Part shown: piece by piece, positions 57,633 through 64,000 of the stretch
Position numbering within the stretch: position 1 is the stretch's first letter
Layout of the letters: the number at the start of each line of letters is the position of its first letter
Assembly: GCF_041381155.1 (NCBI RefSeq)
Contig: NC_091149.1
Span: forward strand, 9,006,609-9,070,608
From: Argopecten irradians
Lineage: Eukaryota > Mollusca > Bivalvia > Pectinida > Pectinidae
Reading direction: 5' to 3'
Length of the DNA stretch: 64,000 nucleotides
The notes under the pieces: generated by a model
What the model was told of the DNA's origin: nothing
Seen by the model: the letters and a program-made list of their open reading frames with translations, nothing else
Database searches by the model: none
Translations under genes and position numbers: made by a program

Positions 57633-60600
57633 ACATGTTTTTATAAAATCTTATATGAATTGATAGACACTTATCACATCCCTAAAACAAATTACATTTC
57701 AAAGAATTTGAACGCCAAAATGCCCTGCAAAAGTCCAGCGGAGGCAGTAACTTTCCCCGCCATTCTCGAAGTCTTGACGTCACGTCATTTTACTAATGTC
57801 AATGTCTTGTTTCCGTCATGACGTCACACATTGGATTTCCTCCTTTGTATAGCCAATGAAAATCGTTCCAGTTATAAACTACTGACATATGCTAGGGACA
57901 AGCTTAGGATCGATGTTCAAACTTTGAAATGACAGCATTTTATACAAAGAAACCTTTTTATTTTTATGCAGTTTACAAAAAGTGCGTCCATAGGATGATG
58001 CATTTTTGACACATAGCCTTAATTTTTTTTATTTATAGATTCACCGAGCTGATATCTCCAAGTATCGAGCTTCTTATAATCATTGTTCGGTCGAAGAAAA
58101 TCATGGAAAGTCGAGCATTTAAGTACAGACATGTGTCATGTAGATGTTTTTGTCATTATATATTATTTGTCTAAACCGGATTCCACTAGGACCAGCATAT
58201 ATTGTTAGTATGTTCAGATTCCGGATTATGCAGGATTTAATTACTTTAAATAAAGGAGTAAAATGACATATAATTATGCCGGGAATAGACAGAGATTCGC
58301 ATTAGAAAGGGGTCGGTTTTGACAATTTACACAAAGTTATTTATTAGTGAAAAAGGAAAAAAATCATCTCAGCAGGATATGGGAGAGGTTAAAGGTACAT
58401 TATATGCATATCTTACCAGTGGTCTTTTTTGAAAATAATACCTGTCCTCATCAGAAGGAGGTAAGCAATATTGAAATGTTAACTGTAAAACTGGTTTCTT
58501 GATTCAAAAGTTCCAAAAATTATTAATTTACCGTTATTAACATACATACATGATTCATCACATCATGAACTGAATAGTTTTAAAAAAGTAAAGTAAATTT
58601 TTATTTCCATAATGCACATTTTTTTTAACTTGTAATGTAAGCATAGTACATCGCCGCTCGATGCAGCAGAACAGCGAAACGAAGCATTTTAAAGAGATAT
58701 TTACACAGATAAGCATGCTTTCGTTTGGAGTTGTAACTTATCTTAGACCGTTGATATACATGTGCCTTCGTTGTTACTGCTATGGATAAACTTTTTTGTT
58801 TAGTTTTGTTTCGGAAACGTAAATTGGCATTCAAGCGTTACGATGTGAAGATATGCACAGCACGGTTTTAATTTGTTTGGTATCAGCCAGTGTGATTTGG
58901 CCTCAATCTTGAATATTTGATGCGGTTTATGGTTTCATTAAGAGTAAGATACCATTCCCGTTGACAAAACGTGCAATGTGCATTTCGATGCAGTCGGTAC
59001 TCTCTATCTATCAGTTTCACTGTGCACTTCATTTGTCACAAACGATTTCACACGAGCGCCATATCGCTCTATCTTCCATCATACGTAAACATTCCTGTCG
59101 ATGGTAATTGGAGTAGTGATTGTTGTTAGACGTACGATAGATATAAAATAAATATATAAACATATCCTCGAGATATGAAGATACATCTTATCTTTAATGT
59201 AATTCAAATGAAATTAATCCCCTGATATTTGATATTTTAAATATAATTTTAAAGAAGTGTTTTTTTCGCATATAAGTTGAAATAGATAGCAATCATTTGC
59301 TTTTGTTGTTTAATATTGAATGGCATTTAATTGGTAATATGTTTGAGCGTTCTAGGTTAATATTAAGTTTTGGCATTCGGTAGATATTTGTTGTTTTCAG
59401 AAGCAAAATCAGTAACAAATGCAAAACAAAATGTGACATGCTGGTTTCTCTATCGTTGATTTGTTTGTGCTTCATATCAGTAAAACTTCAGCGAAAGATG
59501 ACCTCCCAAATGTGTAATGTATTGCATTACAAATAGTTATATTCTCTTTATTTACGTGATTGACAAGGATAACCCGTGTTTGTTAGGAAGAGATAACCTA
59601 CAGCTCACACGCGCAATAATGACGTGAGATCATCAATACATGGGATGCCCATTGTCGACGACGTCATGAATTTTGACACAATGTGACTACCTGGTGATGA
59701 TGGACTACGTTTCATAACAACTAAATATTCCATTTTACAATAACAATAATTAAATATGTAAGGTGGCTGATTACGGTTTTTCTCGTATTGTAGTGTTGTC
59801 AACTTGACGCGACAAGACGACATTTTCTCTGTAAAATCTTAGGTTGTCGCAGTTTGTGACCGTGAAAACACGAAAAGATGACAAAACGTCAAGGCGACAG
59901 CATGATATTAGGAGATGGCTGCACTATGTCTGTCACGTGCAAGATATTTTAATCATCATGAAACACTTTGACTATCTACCACGTGTTGATCAACCGAAAA
60001 TTTTCATTCAAATTGAGATGTCCATTTGTATGTGACAAATCCATGTAATATTCTATGAGGAAGAATACGGTTTGTTGTGATGATCTATCTAGTTAAGTCT
60101 CCCTCATCAAACGCAGCAGAAATCCGTCATCTTTCATATCAGTATTAAACATAACACGTCATTTTCCTATCATAGGTCGTTGGTAATGCAATGGAGAATA
60201 GATACTATAAAAAGTACGACTTTCAGGGAGAGCAAATGATGCAATCAAACGTACACCCATATATCTTAAATTGAGAAAACATCAAGGAATCAAACGAATA
60301 ATTGAGACTAGATATTGCATGTATCTATATGCTGGTTGTGCCAGTTCGGTACCACCAGTCTTCGATGCAACGTTTCTGTACTCTGTTGCATCATTGCTCT
60401 CTCAATGAAAAGTACACGCCGCCAATCGAGAGCTGATACCAATAGGGAAACATTTACTTATTGCAGACCTATTTATCTTATCTAGAGGCAGGGCAGATAC
60501 GGTACCATGATAGAGACGACTGAACGGTGTTGGCGATCACGTATCCGTGTTGTATAGAGTGTTCATTTGAGATGTCCTGGTTGGTAAAATCGAATTTGTT

Positions 60601-61011
60601 GTTTTTATAATGGTAGAATTACTCCCCAGGTATGAAGTTTATACATATATATTTCATGAATATGCTTATACATCAAACATGTTATTGTGGAATCTACTTC
60701 CTGGTTCAAGCTGGCGTTGTCTAGCGACAGTGATGCCTTTCGATATTCTCTTACGTCAACCCCCACGTATCGATAGGTGTATCTTCGGAACCCCAGGGAC
60801 TATCGTAGCAAGATTAATAGTATTCCTTTGGGTATTAAGTATATGGTAGTAATGAAGGATTTTCAAGGAATCAATTTATTAATTTAATCGTTGGTTGTTT
60901 TGAACAAACACATAACATGTTTTTGTACACCTTAATAAAGAACTAAAAGTCATTCTATAGTTTTACTACAATTTCTCTTCGTGTTTTATGAAGATGTTTT
61001 TCCATATTTTA
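57633..61011. other. Long non-coding stretch, no gene supported
   Basis: TGACGTCA at 57775 and 57819. No exon with domain or splice support on either strand. Confidence 0.4.
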
Positions 61012-61441
61012 TGCTGTCAAACTTCGATGATTCGAACTTCGATAATTCGAATTTCTCGCTGTATAAAACTTATTGCCTGGTCCAGAATTTCTTCGTTATA
61101 TAATATTACTAACAAACACATGTATGAATCGAAGTTTTATGAATCGAAGTTTTATGAATCGAACTTTTTTCAGGGACCATTTGTTAGGAATCAAAGGTAA
61201 TTGCATTCGATGACGATCACAATACAGTTGCTGGATTTTATACCTTGTTATTATTTTGTTTTGTTTGGAACAAATAAAATTATTATGAAATTTACAGATT
61301 GAAAATGATATGTAGACAACTGTAACGTGGTCATGGTGAAAAAACAAAGATCTAATTCCAACCTTGAATTATTCGAAGTCTCGATGTATCGAAGTTTTTC
61401 CTGTAGGTCCCTTGAATTTCGAAACATCGAGGTTTGACTGT
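61012..61441. mobile_element. Tc1/pogo-like MITE, about 430 bp
   Basis: Left end CTGTCAAACTTCGATGATTC and right end GAAACATCGAGGTTTGACTG, followed by TA, are inverted copies. TTCGAA/TTCGAT words repeat inside, including a tandem ATGAATCGAAGTTTT. The CAGTCAAACCTCGA end type is common in pogo/Tigger-like elements; superfamily is inference. Confidence 0.7.
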
Positions 61442-62037
61442 ATTAATATGATTCATCGGTAAGGTGGTTCTAACTCACAGCCTATAGGAATAATATTTTA
61501 GATACATTTAATTTATAAAGAACATGGACAGATTACATTAAAACTACACCTATGGATACATTCTAGTAAAATTGTCCATATCTGAATCGTCTAAAATGTA
61601 AATCTGGAAATTTCTGTTCTTTTGTGTTAAATGTTTTCTGAAGCACCTTGTAGTGTACAAACAAAACTTTAAGTTAAATCAATAAATTCTCACGTTAATT
61701 GCGGACGAATGGAATTTGCGAAAAATAAACTTCATGTACAAAAGAGCATTTTTATGTTTGCTTCTTTGATTGGATTTTTTTTGGTTTATTCATTTTTCTT
61801 ATTTAGGACACGATATATTTTAAACAACATTATTTTAAGTGATTTAACTGTTGATCACGAAACTAAGTAGGTCACGGAAATAACGTTTGGCATGAAAACG
61901 TGAATTTAGAAGCCGCGGAAATAATGTTTGGTATAAAAACGTGAATTTAGAAGCCGCAGAAATCATGTTTGGCCTGACCGTCGGTTAGTTTCTTTTCTAT
62001 AAGTACTCTGGTTTTTCGCTACCTCCCAAAACCACGT
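61442..62037. other. Non-coding, short duplication
   Basis: A block TAAAAACGTGAATTTAGAAG recurs (about 61895 and 61937) with a 40-bp period. No gene seen. Confidence 0.4.
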
Positions 62038-62175
62038 ACAGTAAAACAGGGTTATAACGATCCTCTTGGGACAAACAAAGTCACTTCATTATAAGCATAA
62101 TTCGTTGTAAGTTTGTTCGTTATTCACGATTCTTACTTTAAATGACATTGGCGGTTGTTATGAAGGACATCGTTA
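62038..62175 (+). repeat. Fragment of a second TACAGT-type element
   Basis: TACAGTAAAACAGGGTTATA and ACGATCCTCTTGGGACAAAC resemble the ends of common pogo-like MITEs, with one end recognised only. Confidence 0.5.
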
Positions 62176-63137
62176 AACATAAACCGAACAAAAACCTTGT
62201 TTGGAAAACTGCTATAGCACTGCAATAGGCAATGCGATCTTAACATGAAAATCCAAAAGATCACTATCAAAATATTAAATTAATCCGTTAAAGCTGTAGA
62301 GTATAATGTACAATACCTTTGTTAAACATTTCCCGATTATGCTATCGTTATATTATTGAATAGTGCATCCATTATAGAAAAAAATACACACGATTTATCT
62401 CCAATCAAGCATGTTGTATCATTTGTGATGGGTACTAAGTCCTAGAAACGCCTCTTCCAGTGCGTAGCGATTTACAAAAAATACTGATACGATCTATTCC
62501 AAATGTCTTATCGAATACTTAATCACTACAATACAATTTACGCTAATGTCAAAACTATATTAAACTGGCCAATATCCCATTATAAATCTTCACCGCTGGG
62601 TTTATTGTATTATGTGTAACTTGCAAGTTCTAAATTGATAACGCTATCTGGTCTATGATACAGTGCAGTCAGGTCTAAACTACACTCTATTCCCATCTGT
62701 ATGAACTGTCTTGACAACGATTACTTCATAAGCTTCGACCTTATCGAGTTGTTGATTTGTCTAGAAGGCAATACATTAGTTTGATGTTTTTGTTGTTAAT
62801 TGTCGATCCAACATATAAGACATAGAGAAATAAACATCACTCAAAGTGCAAAATTTCAATGAAAAGTTGGAAAAAAATAAACGCCTTCCAATGAAAAGGA
62901 TGTTCTTTCACACGGTTTAAAACTGACGTTAATGTTTTTCGTTTCTTTAATAGATACTCAAACATATACACTGTACATATTATTTTTTTTGGTTTTCGGT
63001 TAAAATAATCTTCAGAAATCGTAGTCTTTCGATTTAAAATAGTATAGAGTTACATGATAAAAAAGTGAAAAAAAGAAGATATTTTTAGAAAAAAGATAAT
63101 GATTATAAAAATGAATGATGGCAGATTTTTTAATATG
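62176..63137. other. Non-coding, no feature seen
   Basis: AT-rich; nothing recognised. Confidence 0.4.
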
Positions 63138-63318
63138 GTTGGTTTAGTTTTGCGTCCTAATAACACCAAGGGTTAGAAAGGACTTGGTTTGATGGTGGAG
63201 AAAAAAACTCGATTAACCGGAGAAAAACCACCGATCAGCGATCAGTAGTCAGTACATACTACACAACTGCTACACATGGAATTCGAATTCTGACCCAGAG
63301 TACAATTAGCCGGTCGCG
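63138..63318 (-). mobile_element. SINE copy, truncated head
   Basis: Minus-strand body and tail (CGGTGGTTTTTCTCCGG, TTAATCGAGTTTTTTTCTCC) and a B-box-like GAATTCGAATTCC; the A box is missing. Confidence 0.8.
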
Positions 63319-63526
63319 AACTTCGATGTGGTGTTTCGTTACAAGTGTTAAACTAGCGTACGTTACCTATGTTGAGCTTTCCATAATGATTGTCCTGCGA
63401 TATTTATATTGAGACCTGTAACATAATAATTAGTTTTTACATTTTTAACGTATTTTTGTCTCGCTTCTCAAAAGACGTTCGATGTAGGATTGCTTTTGTC
63501 GTTAAATAAACCATGCAAATTGGTCG

Positions 63527-63541
63527 AGAGAGAGAGAGACA
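63527..63541. repeat. Short (GA)n run
   Basis: About seven GA dinucleotides followed by CAGAGAAAC. Confidence 0.8.
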
Positions 63542-63589
63542 GAGAAACTGAATGTATTCACAAACGGTAAACTATGTATTTCTATCTCT

Positions 63590-63790
63590 ATACTGGAAAC
63601 CAACTTTCTTTGGCGAGCGATGTACTTTCGCAAGTTTCACGACCTATGTATATTCGCAAAAGTTACATTCGCGAATTAACATCTTCACATTTTACATTGA
63701 AAAGATATCTCAGTCAATTGCAAAATTCGTCAAATTGGTTGGAAATGAAAATTGGGAAATTTAGTAAACACGAAAGAAAGTTAGCTTACA
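63590..63790 (+). repeat. Copy of the CGCGAA-rich dispersed repeat
   Basis: AACCAACTTTCTTTGGCGAG at the left and CACGAAAGAAAGTTAGCTTA at the right are inverted; TTCGCAA and TTCGCGAA words lie between, as at 38890-39085. Confidence 0.6.
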
Positions 63791-64000
63791 ATATATATGT
63801 AGTCATACAAACTCAATTTATATTGTTTTGCGTCCCAGACACATACGCCCTCGGTGAAAAATGCATAGTCTACCGATAGAAAATCCATGGACGGGTTTTA
63901 TAAACATGTGTACTTAAGTACATCTCTGAATTGATTTCAATGCCCTTAAAGCTTTAGGCGGGGGTGTTTAATAGTCACCAAAGTAACAATGCCAGTCCAC
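63791..64000. other. Non-coding, no feature seen
   Basis: Nothing recognised before the window edge. Confidence 0.35.

Overview
The window looks like nuclear DNA from a bivalve mollusc, most probably a scallop. It is AT-rich, gene-poor and crowded with short dispersed repeats. The genes found belong to families that are large in bivalves: a B-box/NHL-like protein, a PLAC8/cornifelin-like protein and a secreted C1q-domain protein. The scallop call rests on my recollection of the SINE and miniature-element families; it was not searched.

Layout. Positions 1-10025 are one tandem array of a 38-bp unit (about 264 copies) that runs off the left edge and ends at the stop codon of an intronless B-box/coiled-coil/beta-propeller gene (10026-11612, minus). 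Positions 12.4-14.4 kb hold a foldback, a decayed non-LTR retrotransposon (minus) and a 105-bp direct repeat on each side of it. Positions 15614-18624 (minus) are a two-exon PLAC8/cornifelin-like gene, 110 aa, that can be assembled with matching splice phase; its intron holds small inverted-repeat elements and a 41-bp array reaching its 5' splice site. From 20 to 28 kb there are inverted-repeat elements, one nested in another, and microsatellites. Positions 29326-31324 (plus) are a three-exon C1q-domain gene whose last exon has lost one base; a second, more damaged copy of that last exon lies at 31920-32130.

From 32 to 64 kb I find no convincing intact gene. There are foldbacks, TIR elements, tRNA-derived SINEs, a second repeat family sharing the SINE 3' tail, a diverged 350-bp segmental duplication (34.1 and 35.8 kb), a 1.9-kb array of a 26-bp unit with an internal block duplication (39.6-41.45 kb), and a foldback of nearly 0.9 kb at 47 kb.

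The three genes show no operon-like or pathway relation. The most unusual signals are the satellite that continues the reading frame and stop of the B-box gene, 21 copies of the palindrome TGACGTCA within 25.3-57.9 kb, and a same-strand cluster of GGTCA motifs around the first exon of the PLAC8 gene. All counts were made by eye. Exon calls rest on splice-site and phase logic, without transcript data.
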